A stretch of DNA of 64,000 bases from Hydractinia symbiolongicarpus (GCF_029227915.1 NC_079881.1:5022001-5086000), one strand, 5' to 3'. Shown: positions 22,090-34,423, counted from the stretch's first letter. Numbers and translations: made by a program. The notes: generated by a model not told the origin, from the sequence alone.

Positions 22090-23196
22090 ATGTCGATGCT
22101 ACTTGTTTTTAGCATCGTAAGCGCGTTCTTTTTTAAGGTAAGCGCATCATAGCAACTATGAAGTCTCTATACTACTTTTTCTGTAATAATATCGGTAACG
22201 TTAAACTGGGCATTTAACCAACAGAATTTTATATGTATATTTAGGCATCATTTCTTATGTCCTTAAATGATAATGCAGCAGCATTTTCGAGCATAAAAAT
22301 GCAAAGTAGAAGCATTGAGAATCCTACTATCGGCATTGCAACTGCACCACCAAAGATGACTATACCACCATGTCCGGAAGGTGTTATGTGTTTAGGAGTG
22401 GCGAAAGTTACAGGAACAAGAACGTCTTTTAGGGTAAGTGTCAAATATGACTAATTTTAATATACTTTCTTAACGAAAAATTGTTTCTGAAACGTTGCTG
22501 TTTGGCTTACTTGTGAAATCCTTGTAGATGTTTTAAAGTAAAGATATAACAAAACACAAGTGAAATAAAAATTTCTTGAGAATTAAGTATCGCGAATTTT
22601 GCGAAAAAGAATTTGATTTCTCAATTTATACTTGTTTTCAAGGTTTTTATGTATGAGACATATAATAAAGACTACTAAACTTGAAATTAGCAAAGATATT
22701 ATATATGTAATTCCAGATAAATCAGAAGAAAAAAAATTGGTCTAAAATTTGCAGTAAATCATTATTGAAAGAGGAAAATAAATCCAAGTTTCACGGGAAT
22801 TAATTTTCGCGAATTTCGCAAATAGCGATTTTTTCAAATAATTTTCGCCGGAAATAATTTTTACAAAATTCACGAAATTAATTCCATGACAGTATTTTTT
22901 ATAAAGAATAAGAAGAGGGTGAATAATACTTATACTGTTGTATTCTTTATCTGTCGTATAGCAAGGCATGTTCGAATAAACCATAACTTAGATATTTTGA
23001 CATTTAAAAACCTGCTTATATGACAAAGAGCAAAACACCAACACCGTATTCAACCATTAATTCAGATCGCAACAACATTAACAGAAAGATCATTGGCAAA
23101 GTAACTGCATTCCGGAAAACATGTCTTCCAGGATTTTTATTTATTGGACAGGAAAAAGTTAAGGGAGAAGAAGGTACTTTTAAGGTTAGAAGATAC
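22090..23196 (+). pseudogene. Second copy of the C-x5-C secreted protein (copy B), probably broken after exon 2
   Basis: Exon 1 22090-22137 encodes a signal start (MSMLLVFSIVSAFFFK). Exon 2 22245-22433 (189 bp) has the module with SIENPTIGIATAPPK and CPEGVMCLGVAKV, and ends in a clean GTAAGT donor. The exon-3 equivalent (about 23011-23190) keeps the frame (ATGACAAAGAGC...; CLPGFLFIGQEKV). However, its acceptor, ATTTAG in copy A, is ATTTAA here, the second Cys of the motif is Phe, and no exon 4 is evident. Reading through intron 2 stops after six codons (VSVKYD), so a short one-module protein of about 85 aa remains possible. I favour a decaying duplicate, or a copy reduced to a single module. 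Confidence 0.6.
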
Positions 23197-24187
23197 AGAA
23201 GATAAACAATTTCAAAAATATGTTAGAAGGAAAAGAATGTTTTGTCATACTAAGTTTAAACTTTATTGTGTAAAGTTTAGAATAAACGCCAATAATAAAA
23301 TGCAGCTCTTTGTCAAATCTTTGGATACCCCACAAGGTATATATAATGCAGACCAGAATTTTTGTATTATCAGGACCAAAAAGTTAGCCATGTATATGAC
23401 GTCATCACATTATTTTTACCTGGAGTGAGTTTGTACTAAGAAATAGCTTGTCATGTTTCATTACTTAAGCGTAAGTGGTTGAGGATTAATAACCCGTTGG
23501 CACTTTATCCCCCCCACCCCCAGGGTTGCAAAGGCCAAACAAGCTGGATTATAATAAGGTTAAAGAATGTTTACTGGCCATTCAGCGAGCTTCTCTAATA
23601 TATTTTCTCACCTATGGTAACCTCTAATTAGAGATTCCATTGTATTTGTTGTCTACCGTGTTATATCAACATCCGTTAATTCAACGGCAAAACAAATATC
23701 AATCAGAATATTTGGCAGGATAATTTCATATTTTGTAAACAATTTTTAGTGTATCTTTATACACTTTTCTTTCTTTGAGTGTAGCATTAGATCTTGTATT
23801 GCTTTTCAATCACTCGCTCTGTGCTGTTTACATCACATTTTAAAGAGTAGAATATCATCTTTGAATATTTTAAAACAAAAAGAAAAGTAATTAGAAATCT
23901 AGAGAGCAGTTACACTGGTTTAACTTTTAATTTTTACCCGTGTTGTATCTACCCTTCATCGCAGAAAAAACTCTGGTGTATTTCGGGCTTAATAAAACAT
24001 TTGGTAGTTGAAACAATTTGGAAATTAAACAATATCTTTCATTTTAAAAATGGTTTTGAGTCTAAATGAGAAAATGCAAATGGGCTTTTGTTAAATAACT
24101 ATATACTGAATAACTGTCTTGTTTTCTTGTAGAGGGAACTGTTAATAACATTTTTGGTAAAATATTTGTAAGACGATTAACTCCGTA
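23197..24187. other. Intergenic, no gene seen
   Basis: AT-rich. An open frame continues at 23144-23428 beyond the decayed exon of copy B, but it has no recognisable motif and I do not call it. A C-rich run lies at 23508-23522. Confidence 0.4.
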
Positions 24188-24667
24188 CCGTAATTATTCT
24201 AATTTAGTGCGGCCTCTAATTAGTGCTGATGGCTTTTTTTTCAAAAAAGGAACAATTTACTTTCCTCTTATTATTAGTGCGGTTGGAATGTTAGTAATTT
24301 ACAATTTTCCTCTACTTATTTAGTGCGGGTTGACATTTTTCCTATCAGAGAGGAAATAAAATGGACACATTTATAAGTTTCTTTTTTATCATCTTTTTCG
24401 TATCAGAAACTTCAATTTTTACTCTAAAAAAGATTACAAAATAAAAGGGTCTTCTTCTTCTATGTTGTCGTCATTTTGGAGATTATCAAAAAATAATATG
24501 TGTATTTTTTTTCATCTTATTTAGTGTGATAATGATAAAATTTTCCTCTTATTTTTAGTGCGGTGTTGAGTTGATGATTTGATGGTAATTTATCTCCTCT
24601 AATTATTAACGCTACATGTCGAAAATAATTATTTTTTCGGCCGCACTATAAAGTAGAATAATTACGG
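24188..24667. mobile_element. 480-bp MITE with TA flanks and internal TTTAGTGCGG repeats
   Basis: Left end CCGTAATTATTCTAATTTAG TGCGGCC; the reverse complement of the right end reads CCGTAATTATTCTACTTTAT AGTGCGGCC. Both are flanked by TA (24186-24187 and 24668-24669), the pattern of Tc1/mariner-derived MITEs. The motif TTTAGTGCGG or TTAGTGC recurs five or six times inside (for example near 24205, 24220, 24270, 24322 and 24557), each time followed by a T/C-rich stretch ending in CCTCT. Confidence 0.78.
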
Positions 24668-24669
24668 TA

Positions 24670-27403
24670 ACAATATAAAATTATTTGGGAAAATATCGAG
24701 TTGTGCTACAGAATTTTTTCAACTACTGTAACATCAAAAGATACGACGGAAAATAAAACCTTAACCCAGTGGCCACTTCAACATTGAAACAACGTTAAAA
24801 GACGTCGTGTGCAAGCTGTGAACTCTTTGGTTAAGCGAAGTCACATTGATAGAGTCATAAGAAAATCATTCGTTGTCAGAAAGCACTTACTAACTTCGTC
24901 TTGCTAGCGAACATTTTTAACAGGTGCACTTGTCAGCTTTTTTAACTGTTTAAATTTTTTTTAGTTACTATAAGATTACATTAGGTGGCGAGCATTATGA
25001 CCGTTTTTCATTATCGTTTAACATCTCTGTATGAGCGTTAGAATTTCAACTGGTCATGATTGTTGTGTTTTTTGCACCTTTGGAAGTTACTACAGTCAAC
25101 TACCAAGTGTTTGCACATTGAAAAACTTTTAAAACCAATAAAGATTTCACAGAAGGCTGCCATTTTTAATGCGCTTAATGGTTATTCAGCGTATTGAGCG
25201 TCGGCGTTCAAACGCAGAAAGCCGCTACCATTATTAAAGTACTTAATACCAGGTGATAATGTCGCCCCGTCTTTTCCCGATTTACGTACCTTACTTATTA
25301 TGAGACTCGCGTCAATGCAAAACACAGCTTTAATTTTTCCACCAAAATCACTAGCATTTATAGAACTTCCAAAAGCCAACAAGTTGACTAATGGCTTCTT
25401 GACAGGTTAATTCTTAAAGTGTGTTTTGGTAGCATATGAATGCTTACTTTTGTAACTTTTGGAAGTTATGTTATATCTGTTTTACTCATGATAAAACTCA
25501 GGTGTCTAATGAATAACAATTTTAAGCAAACGAGATAAATTATATATGCGTATATAGACTATTGTTCGTTGTCATGGAAACTTTTGAATATTTTAAAGCC
25601 CTTTATACTCACTTATTCAGCGCTCAATGCTTTTTTTAAAAATTAATCAGAAATGCTCGCGCACCTGCGTAACTTCTTCTAGATAAGTGAGTCAATTTGT
25701 GTTCGGTTTATCAATCACACTAAAATTTGTATAGAACAGAACTACATGAACAGTTAATGAAAAAGGGACCTGGTAATTAAGTGGATAAAAGTAAGATGAA
25801 GCAAACGAACGCAAAGAAAACGTTTTTTAAATTCTGCGGTCATTTTACTAGAAAGAATTTTTTTACAAGTTCAGTTTTAACTCGGTCTATCAGGGAGATG
25901 ATATTTAATCAAAAACATTATTTCGACAGAAGAAAATTTCATCAACATATACATAAGAAAAGATGAATTAAAGCTTTTTTGCCTTTTATTATCATCTAAA
26001 ACTTTGTCTGTTGCGTTGAAATCCTCAGTTTTTAGTGTTTTTTTTCGATTCGTCAGGGTAAACTACTTAATATACGCCCAATTGAGGGGAAGCATGTATG
26101 AAAACACAGTCTTACTGAAAAAAAATACAACTAGTAGAAACATCTAAGTTTTTTAAAAGACGAATAGACAGTTCCTTTAAAAGTGGTTTCTTATCTATAA
26201 AAACGCGTAAGGTATGTTACCTATGCAAATAGAATCACCTACGAAAACCTAGCAATGGTGTACTTCTAAAAGTTCACTTCTCCCACCAATTTTCATCCTA
26301 AAAGCAGTGTAGCTATGTTTTTCAACTTCACGGAGTTAAATTTATCAAAGAATTTGAAAGACCATTTTTACTTTTTATAAAGAAAAGGGACGCAGCGCCA
26401 TTCCTTTTAAAAAAAAAAAAAAAAAATCTCATTCCACCAGCAGTATATTAATATAGTTTAAATTTTTCTGGCTTAACTTTACGAAAATTGTTTTTTTAGA
26501 GACCATATTAGAAGCCTTACATACATTGTAAAGACATCACTCTCTGGTAATAAAAAAAATGAATTATTACTAATTGCGGTGTCACTTTTTTTTTTTTTTT
26601 TAAAGGTTTGTTTACAAAAGTTTCTTAAAATTTCTTCGGCACGTCTAAAGTTACGGGTTACTGAATAAGAAATATTACTATCTCTGGAATAAAACATAGT
26701 CAAATCCAGATATCACGAATTTTTAAATGTCGAAGGTTCAAGCTATCAAAACTCGACTGAACTAATCTTAAGAAAATAGGGAAACTAGGTACGAGGTTGA
26801 TGTTTAATAGATGTCGATGATAGTCAGTGGAAAGGCGGGAAATTTACTCAACAAAGTCATTTTTATTTTTTTATTCGGCAACATAAAACAATATCAGTAT
26901 AATTTTAAGTTGCCTGAACGTATATCAATCAAAATTTGTTGATAGCAAGTATTAAAAATAAGAACAATATAAAAAGTTATTTTATTTAATTTTTTTTTTA
27001 CTTATTTTTTACTTAAAACAACAAGAATATATATCATAATATATAATAAATAAATAATGTCCTAATCTTTATTGCTCATTCTAATAAGCGTTGTTAACTT
27101 TTAGTGTTATTACCAACTCGGTTTGCTGCGCAGGTACCGGAGTCTGCAAACAATGTGAAAATGGTAGATGTTCGCTTGTAAACAAAACGCAAGAAAAAAA
27201 TTTAACACACTTGCTGTAGAATAAAAAAATATCTTTTTCATCTTGGGCATGATATGAAAATAACATTGTAGAAAACGAAAGTTGACTATCGCAAAATAAA
27301 TAAATGCGGTCAATCTTATCACAACTGCACTTAAATCATTCTTCATCTGGAAGGAACTCTGGTAGTTTGTTTGCAATCTATATTTTGTACTTCGCTTCAA
27401 GGT
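24670..27403. other. Intergenic upstream of SPSB3, no gene seen
   Basis: No coding region with recognisable features on either strand. Poly-A (about 26410-26426) and poly-T (about 26588-26602) tracts are present. Short open frames at 25182-25382 (-) and 26479-26703 (-) show no motif or splice structure. The SPSB3 promoter should lie in the last few hundred bases. Confidence 0.45.
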
Positions 27404-30400
27404 ATGGAGTTACGCAAAAATGAACCACGAGGTAGAAAATCGTCACGTCGTTCGCTTGACAAAGAAGATATTTTTGAGGAGAGACCCCATAATGATCTCC
27501 AGGGTGGAAGGCGTTCTTCTCCTATTAGGCAACGGAATCAAAGACAGTTTTTAGTAGATATATTTGGAAGAAGACCAGATGAAATAGAAAGACTAAATGA
27601 AATACATACATCAAATATAATTAATACCGAAGAAGAGGAAGAAGTAGAAGAAGTAAATAGTGAAGGTACGCTTGTATTGTTGCATGTTTTAAGGGATTCT
27701 AAAGCAAGAAAAAATGATTCAAATAGTAATTTTTAGGGATTTTATAGGTTTATTCATAAAAATTGTGATTGAGTTTCAATGACTCTAAAAACATCTAAAT
27801 TAAATAAGTTTTCTTTCAAAAACCTCTAAAGCATGTTTGCTGAGACCTTAAAAGAAGACTGTCCCAATGAAACTTTTTACATAAAAAATCAGGAGATAGG
27901 CTGTTTATAAAAGAAATGGGATGAACCTTCTCTTAATAGTAAGAGCTGTATTTGACTTGGTTAGCAATATATAACACCATCAATCCCCTAGCCCTAACCT
28001 TAATCTTAACCACGGGTTAGGGTAAGGCCCAGGGTATCATTTTCAACGGTGTTATATATTGCTAACTATTTCACCCATTTGTGCGCCATAATGCAGTTGT
28101 GCTACGGAACACACGAAATGTGTTAAATATGCACGAAGTATCGACGCGGAAAATGCGTACGACCCTGAAATTTTCTTGAATTTTTCCACGGGCTAACAAC
28201 AAGTTCTTAATATTTTATTAACGTTTGGTTGAAAAAATGTCAGTTGGACATATAGTCTGAAAAAATCTATTTACTAAGCTTTTTCCTTTTCAGGGCTTTT
28301 TGTATCTTCTTCTGGAATAGTCTTTCTAAAGAACATTTGAATCGAGAACATAAAATAACATTACGCATTTATAGTAGCCTAAAAATCAGCAAGTATCAGC
28401 TGAACATTTACTCCTTCTTTTTCATGCTTACACTTTGCTGGCCTCGTTTACAAGAACATTTAAGCTGTGTTTACGTTGATGTATAGAAGGAGGTACTAAA
28501 ATTACATATGAGAAAAAATAACTTTAGGGCTGGGGTTGGGGTTACGGTCCGGGATTTACAAAAAAGCGCATTTTTGGTTTCCGGCTATAAAACTGCTTAC
28601 ACTTGGCGTCTGATCAAAAATGATACCAGTTTTAAAAACTACAAGTCTCATGGCTTTTAGCGGTGAAAACCGTATCTCAAAAATTGTTCGGGAAAGGAGT
28701 TTACTCCTCGGATATTTTCTTTGTACACGTTTGATTATACCAGTTGTGTGCGGGATTTACGGGAAACCGCGCATTTTCGGTTTCCGGCGATTAAACTGCT
28801 TTCGTTCTGCGTCTAATCCAAATTGATACTATTATTGAAAACTAAAAGTCACATGCTTTTCAGTGCTAAAGAATGCATTTTAAAAATCGTTCGGGAAATG
28901 AGTTTACACCCCGGGTACTTTCTTTGTATACATTCGTATACATTTTTTCGTCAAATCTATGTTACTGAAAGGAGAAAACTGTAAATTGTTTTAAGAAGCT
29001 GAACTGTATGGTTTTCTTGATTTACCTTCACTTCCTTTAATAGATAAACACATCCCTCTTGAGTTAAGCTTTGTAGTGTTTTTGAAAAATGCAAAATATG
29101 CCTTGATATATGCGAGTAACATGTCTCGTAGTAAAGTCGTATAGCAAATCAGTTATTGAAACTGATAGAATTTCTATAGGACCCTTGTTTTTTCTATACA
29201 AAGTCAATTTCATCGTCAATCATGTCATATCATCGCCAGTCACCACAAGGAATTTTTCCCAACCCTTAATTATATCAATGTAACAGCAAGTACTTAAACT
29301 ATTACATGCGTCGCAGAATTTATCCTTATACCGATATTTATTTTTTTAAACCAATAAAGTTCATTATTTACCCAAGGTTCGCTGCATGCAACGTTAAAAA
29401 TATTTGCGGGATAGTTCAATGAACCTGCTGGTCCAGTTTTACCATACGTCAAAAAAATCCGATTTTATTTATGATAATTAACATGCACAAAGACATGACT
29501 AAAAGCCATTCAATTACTTTGTTTTGAATTTTTATATCAAAAGATTATAGTTGGTTTCCAGTACCCTGCCATATCTGTTGGTCAAGGTAAAAAAAAATTA
29601 ATTTCAAGAAATCCAAATTTGGGTAATTATAAGTAATAATTGCAATGTAATCTTACACAAGCCTCATCACATCCTCTTCAACTCTCAGCCAGTGAGACCG
29701 TAGTAATAAAAGCCATATATTAAAGACGCAGAAGGAAAAACCATGATTAGCCACGACGCACCAGAGACAATTTTTGAAACTTCACTTTATAGAATGCCAG
29801 TAAATGAACTTTCTTTTATGTAACTTTGAATTGATTATTGGTTAAACTTTTAGAATTTTTATTTTTGATAAATAAAATAAGAATCAAGAATCATTAATAT
29901 CAGATTCTGCATCTTCCGAAGGTTCAGACTCGGCAAAACCAAACCTACGAGAACTTAAATAAATTACAAACAAAATATAGTGAAGAAAATGTTTGAATGT
30001 TTTGTTTTAATAATTTCGACAATTTTGATGACTATTTATTTAACACAATGCCTATAAACCATTTTAGTGACATATATAAAATTTTTATTTTAAATCAATT
30101 GAAGTGTATTAGTATACCTGTTATACCTACAACTTGATTGGATTAAAGAGTGGGAGTCATAACCCCTGGCCTCACATTGTGGGCGGCCGTAACACAACTT
30201 TCCATTTCTGGACCAATTCCCCTATATATTCGTATTAAAGGTAAAAAACAAAATGTCAATTTCAGAGTATTCTTATTAGCGATATTTTGTTGTTTTTGTT
30301 GAGGTTTTGTGAAACATCATCATCTCAATTTTTTTGCGTTTCTCACTTTCACAATATTAATGTTTCGCAAATCAATTTTCGCGTATTTATATGTCTTTAA

Positions 30401-31386
30401 GATTTCAAGATTTAGTTTTCTTTCGCTGTCAAATGATCAAAAATAGTGATTAATTAAATTAATTAAATATCGCTTTTTTTAATTAGCTAAAGTTTTATTA
30501 TAACTTTGGTTATTACAAACTTTAGATTACTGTTGGTTATGGGATGAAAACAATAAATCTAATGACGTGGTTGTACAGTCAACATATACAGAAGTATACT
30601 TCCATCCTGATTATAGCTGCGGGACAGCTGCAATTCGGGGACTTAGACAACTGCGGGAAGGTGAAGAACACTATTGGGAGATTAAAATGTCAAGTGCTGT
30701 TTATGGTACAGACATGGTAAGTACATTATGCTTATTGATACTCTTTTGTTTTGCAGCCATTTGTTTTTTACTTAAAAGTGGGTCCCAACAAGTATGTCGG
30801 TGTGGTCAAACTCTCCAGTAATTAGCACTTTAACAATTTTTTTTGTCTTGATTGTTTTTAGATGATTGGTGTTGGGTCATCATCTGTTGATCTAAATAAA
30901 TATAAATCTCAATTTTGTAGTATTATTGGTAAAAACGCAGATAGTTGGGGTATAAGCTACTTTGGTACGTTACATCACAATGGCAAAACAAGAGAATACA
31001 CAAAAAAATTCGAACGCGGTGCTATAATTGGTTGCCACCTTGACCTATGGAAAGGAACTTTATCATTTTATAAGAACGGAGAACCTTTGGGTGTTGCATT
31101 TGAGGGACTACTTGGTAAAAGTTTGTACCCAATGATATCCTCGACAGCTGCACGCACTAAAATGAAATTATTATGCAGCTATAAGACTAGCTTCTCACTT
31201 CAATATCTCTGCTGTAAAGAAATTAGTAAAAATATCCCTTCAACGCCACAAGCTTTAGCCAGTCTTCCTTTACCAAACGGTTTAAAGAGATACATAAGCT
31301 GGAGACTGGACTGGGTCTTCAAATTAAATAATCCAGGTTTGTCGTCCGGAATTGGACCTAGAAGAAAACGCGTAAGAAGGTATTGA
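27404..31386 (+). CDS. SPSB3: SPSB3: SPRY domain and SOCS box protein, substrate adaptor of a cullin-5 ubiquitin ligase
   Basis: Three exons: 27404-27665, 30526-30716 and 30862-31386; 325 aa. Exon 1 is charged and Arg/Glu-rich (residues 1-87). Exon 2 starts EDYCWLWDENNKS and gives the SPRY entry YSCGTAAIRG, EGEEHYWEIKMSSAVYGTDM. Exon 3 continues MIGVGSSSVDLNKY, FCSIIGK, DSWGISYFGTLHHNGK, GTLSFYKNGEPLGVAF and LYPMISSTAARTKMK. The SOCS box (about 263-300) shows SLQYLCCKEI (elongin B/C contact) and LPLPNGLKRYI (cullin-5 box). This order and these motifs match vertebrate SPSB3 closely, including the basic tail PRRKRVRR. The family recruits substrates to elongin-BC/Cul5; mammalian SPSB3 has been linked to nuclear cGAS turnover, but the substrate in this animal is unknown. 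An alternative 3' end is listed separately. Confidence 0.92.
27960..28066. repeat. 107-bp fold-back element in SPSB3 intron 1
   Basis: Perfect 19-bp inverted termini, GTTAGCAATATATAACACC at 27960-27978 and its complement at 28048-28066. The interior is CCCTAACC-rich and itself partly self-complementary (CCCTAACCTTAATCTTAACC facing GGGTTAGGGTAAGGCCC). It looks like a tiny MITE. Confidence 0.75.
28085..28205 (-). repeat. Copy of the hairpin-headed interspersed repeat
   Basis: On the - strand it reads GTTGTTAGCCCGTGGAAAAA TTCAAG and continues to CATTTCGTGTGTTCCGTAGC, matching the copies at 52190, 55715 and 56195 (GTTAGCCCGTGGAAAAATCC ... CATTTCGTG). It lies in SPSB3 intron 1. Confidence 0.65.
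28551..28950 (+). repeat. Diverged tandem duplication, unit about 201 bp
   Basis: GGGATTTACAAAAAAGCGCA...GGTTTCCGGC at 28551 is repeated at 28752 as GGGATTTACGGGAAACCGCG...GGTTTCCGGC. The similarity runs on through AAACTGCTT, GATACNA, AACTANAAGTC and GTTCGGGAAAG to TATTTTCTTTGTA. The two units differ by scattered substitutions, so it is an old duplication inside SPSB3 intron 1. Confidence 0.75.
29640..30525. other. Distal part of SPSB3 intron 1, no further exon seen
   Basis: Exon 1 and exon 2 join directly in phase (GAA G|AT TAC), so no exon is needed here. The stretch is AT-rich, with no coding feature I could support. Confidence 0.5.
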
Positions 31387-31948
31387 ACGATATTAAGCTC
31401 TTGTTTTCCAAGTTTTTCTGAATTTTATGACTTGCACATAGACCGAAGATATACAAAACGCTCTAACCGATTAAGGCTTGCTTTTGCAGCCTTCTATACC
31501 TTCTAACAAATACCAAACTTCTTACATCCACAAATTTTTCTTTCCTTTCTTCCTTCCTATATTGAACTTGCTTAAAGTACAAAGTGGCACATGCCAGTTG
31601 ACGATAAATTTAGATGTCTAAAAAATAGTCTGAGAGTATTAAGATTAACTTTTCCTTTAAATTTGGCCTATGATTACACCAAAGTCAAGGGAAAGCCTTT
31701 TTTTTGGTTTTGCATAAAATGCAAGTACATCTTACTTTATACGACAATTGTTACTGACATGCTTGACCATTGCACCAGAGTATTTTTTTTAAATTACTTA
31801 GACTCCAAACTGAAAAACATTCTCAACAAATTACATCATATATTTAGAAGAACTCACTCAGGATTAGTAATCCACGCTTTTTATAGAAACGCTTAGCTCA
31901 CGCTTAGTATTGGTTACGATTTTATTAAATGTGCATTATTGATTATAA

Positions 31949-32393
31949 ACCTAGTAGCACTGGGTTTTGCTGATGGGCTGGGCGGGGGTTGATTTGAGAG
32001 AAATATTGTTTCACCAAAATTACGTTACAGCCAATTTTAATGACCTGAAAATAAATATTTTAGGAAAGAAAATGTTTTTGCATTTATAGTTAAAATAAGA
32101 AACTTTCTTACAAATATGACGTCATTTTCGACTCCAATGACGTAAATTGATTCATTTTTTTATATTAAATATTTTATTTCTATCCAGTGAATAAAGGCTA
32201 TATAGTAGTACTTGAGAAATTCAAATTTATTGCAAAATTAGGAAAATTGACCAATTTTAGACATACTTAAATTTTTTGCTGATCCCAATGACGTAATCAA
32301 ATTATTTTTAACGTGGAATCTGTTTGTATTTTGACTTTCCACAAGTATGTCTCCCAATAGCACACTAGATCATGATTCCCGGTGTTAATAGGG
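31949..32393. mobile_element. Probable TTAA-type MITE, second family
   Basis: The right end reads CCCGGTGTTAATAGGG followed by TTAA (32394-32397). The left end, CCTAGTAGCACTGGG after ATAA, matches its reverse complement CCTATTAACACCGGG at most positions. The interior has repeated AATGACGTAA motifs (about 32139 and 32287). The left terminus has decayed, so the call is moderate. It lies downstream of the main SPSB3 stop, within the alternative last intron. Confidence 0.5.
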
Positions 32394-34371
32394 TTAAAAA
32401 ATTGAAAAAAATTAAGCGACATGTTTAAAATAAATTCAAATTCTAACAATTTTATGATGTCGGAATTGAATGCAGTATATAAAGTGTGTTTTGTGTTTGT
32501 TAAAAAACTCAACTACTTACTTAATTTTGAAATTTTTCATATATCCATTTGATTTTAACAAAAAGAACACAAGGATGATTTACCGAAGAGTGACTTGAAA
32601 TTTTAATGATTTCTATTTGACATTTATAAGCAATGTTGATCACCTGAAAAAGTGAGTAAAATAGAATATAAAACAGCTCCGTTCAATTAAAACATCTCAA
32701 TTTTATCCACAAATTCCGTTGAATAAGAAATTGCTGACGTAAACAAAATAGGAATTGATAAGTTGTTACAAATAGAACATTCATAGCTCTAACTGTATTT
32801 GCAAGAAGTACATTAACTGTATTTTAGTCTTCACTCCTAGCAACACCAACAAAATTGAAAAAATTGAAAACACATGGATAATTTCCAGCTATAAATTATG
32901 ACATTGTTACAGAAAAATGCATTATGGTATTATTTTTACATTACATAGGTTTTTATAAATTTTTGATGTATTTTGACAAAGTCTTATTTTTATATATTTT
33001 TATATAAATGCAAGTTATGTTATTTATACAATTTTTAAATATATATAGTTACTGTTTTATACATTATATATTGTGTATATTTTTATATATAATATGTCCA
33101 TGTTAAAAAATGATTGTCTTGTTTATAAGATATTTTTTTTTGTTTATTATTATTATTTTTTTATTGTTTAGTTACCCTTTTAGTTATTTTAGTAATCTGG
33201 TTTCAATGTTAGCTCCACTCGATTCTTTTATGTGTCTTTTGTTTCTTGTATTTTCAATTGTATCTTTTCTTTGTTTTCTTAATTTTCAGAAGTAACTAGA
33301 AAAACTATCCATTTATCCAATTATTTACTTATATTTATCCGTTTCTTCAGAAGTTCAGAGGAAATTAAAAACAAAGAGCCGGTCCAACATTAGTTTTAAA
33401 CCTAAGAATAATTAATTAAAATTAGATGGATACAATTTTTTCACTTAACTTCGCCTAGTCGCTTCTTTTCTTTCTTCGTCATGTAGCTGGTACTGACTTT
33501 CCACCACCCGCCACTTTCACCCACTAATTTTTATATACGCGAAACCATGTTTTTAAATAAAACAGGATTGTAGCATGAAGTTTCTTTTCGCAACACGTAA
33601 TTATATTTTATACTTTGAGACTGTGTTTCAAAGTTTTATTTCTTTTCTTATCTGGACAGCAGCAAGACCAAGAGCTCTGTGCCTTTTCTCTTTCACTAGT
33701 CCCAGGCTATTTTTCACTAGTTCCAGGCTATTTATATTATAATAATTTAATATAATAATATTTTGTGTATTGCATGACATAGCATATTATTTGAACAAAC
33801 CCAGACTAACTTTCTAGCAGGAATACTTCATCATTTCATAACACATTTAAGCACAAGCATGCTTTGTATAAACGAAAAACGACATAGCTACAACGACGGA
33901 AAGACATGACGACATTTACGGTAACCGATTTTAATAAATCTAACTGAGAGCTCCTTGGTAAACATTATCATAGGTGGAAATGTATCGTCGACATAACTTA
34001 ATTTTTTTTTTTGCTTATAACTGCACAAAAATAATAAAATATAAAAATAATAAGAAAAAAGAAAAAGAAAAAACAACATAGAAATTAAAATCAGACATTA
34101 AGTTTAAAAGTGAAGACCTAATTTTTCAAGGTTTTTTGTGCAATTGTTTGATTTGCTATGAAAAACGAAACAATAATCAGATGAGTTAAAAAATTTTTTT
34201 TTGCTGCAAATTTTTTGTTCTACAAGCAACAACCGTTTTCTCACACTGACCGTAAAAAGATGACAAGTTGGTCGTATTTGTAGGTATAATTGCTGCATGC
34301 CTCAAATATATCAATGAAGATATTTATCTATGAAATGAGAACCTCATTTTTTCTTATCTTTTATTTTCTAG

Positions 34372-34423
34372 GAAAGTCAAGAAGCAGTTAGAAGGCATTG
34401 AAGCTGTTTTGGGAACTAGTTGA
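34372..34423 (+). CDS. SPSB3: Possible alternative last exon of SPSB3
   Basis: A good acceptor (pyrimidine tract, TTTATTTTCTAG) precedes GAAAGTCAAGAAGCAGTTAG and a TGA at 34421-34423. A donor, AAG|GTATTG, at 31379/31380 inside the basic tail of exon 3 would join in frame, replacing the final YGA-stop codons by RKVKKQLEGIEAVLGTS and giving 340 aa. Both ends are plausible; which is used needs transcripts. The intron would be about 3 kb. Confidence 0.5.

Noticed and set aside
23144-23428. 94-aa frame overlapping the decayed third exon of copy B
   Set aside because: Different frame from the family module, no recognisable motif, and starts inside the remnant.
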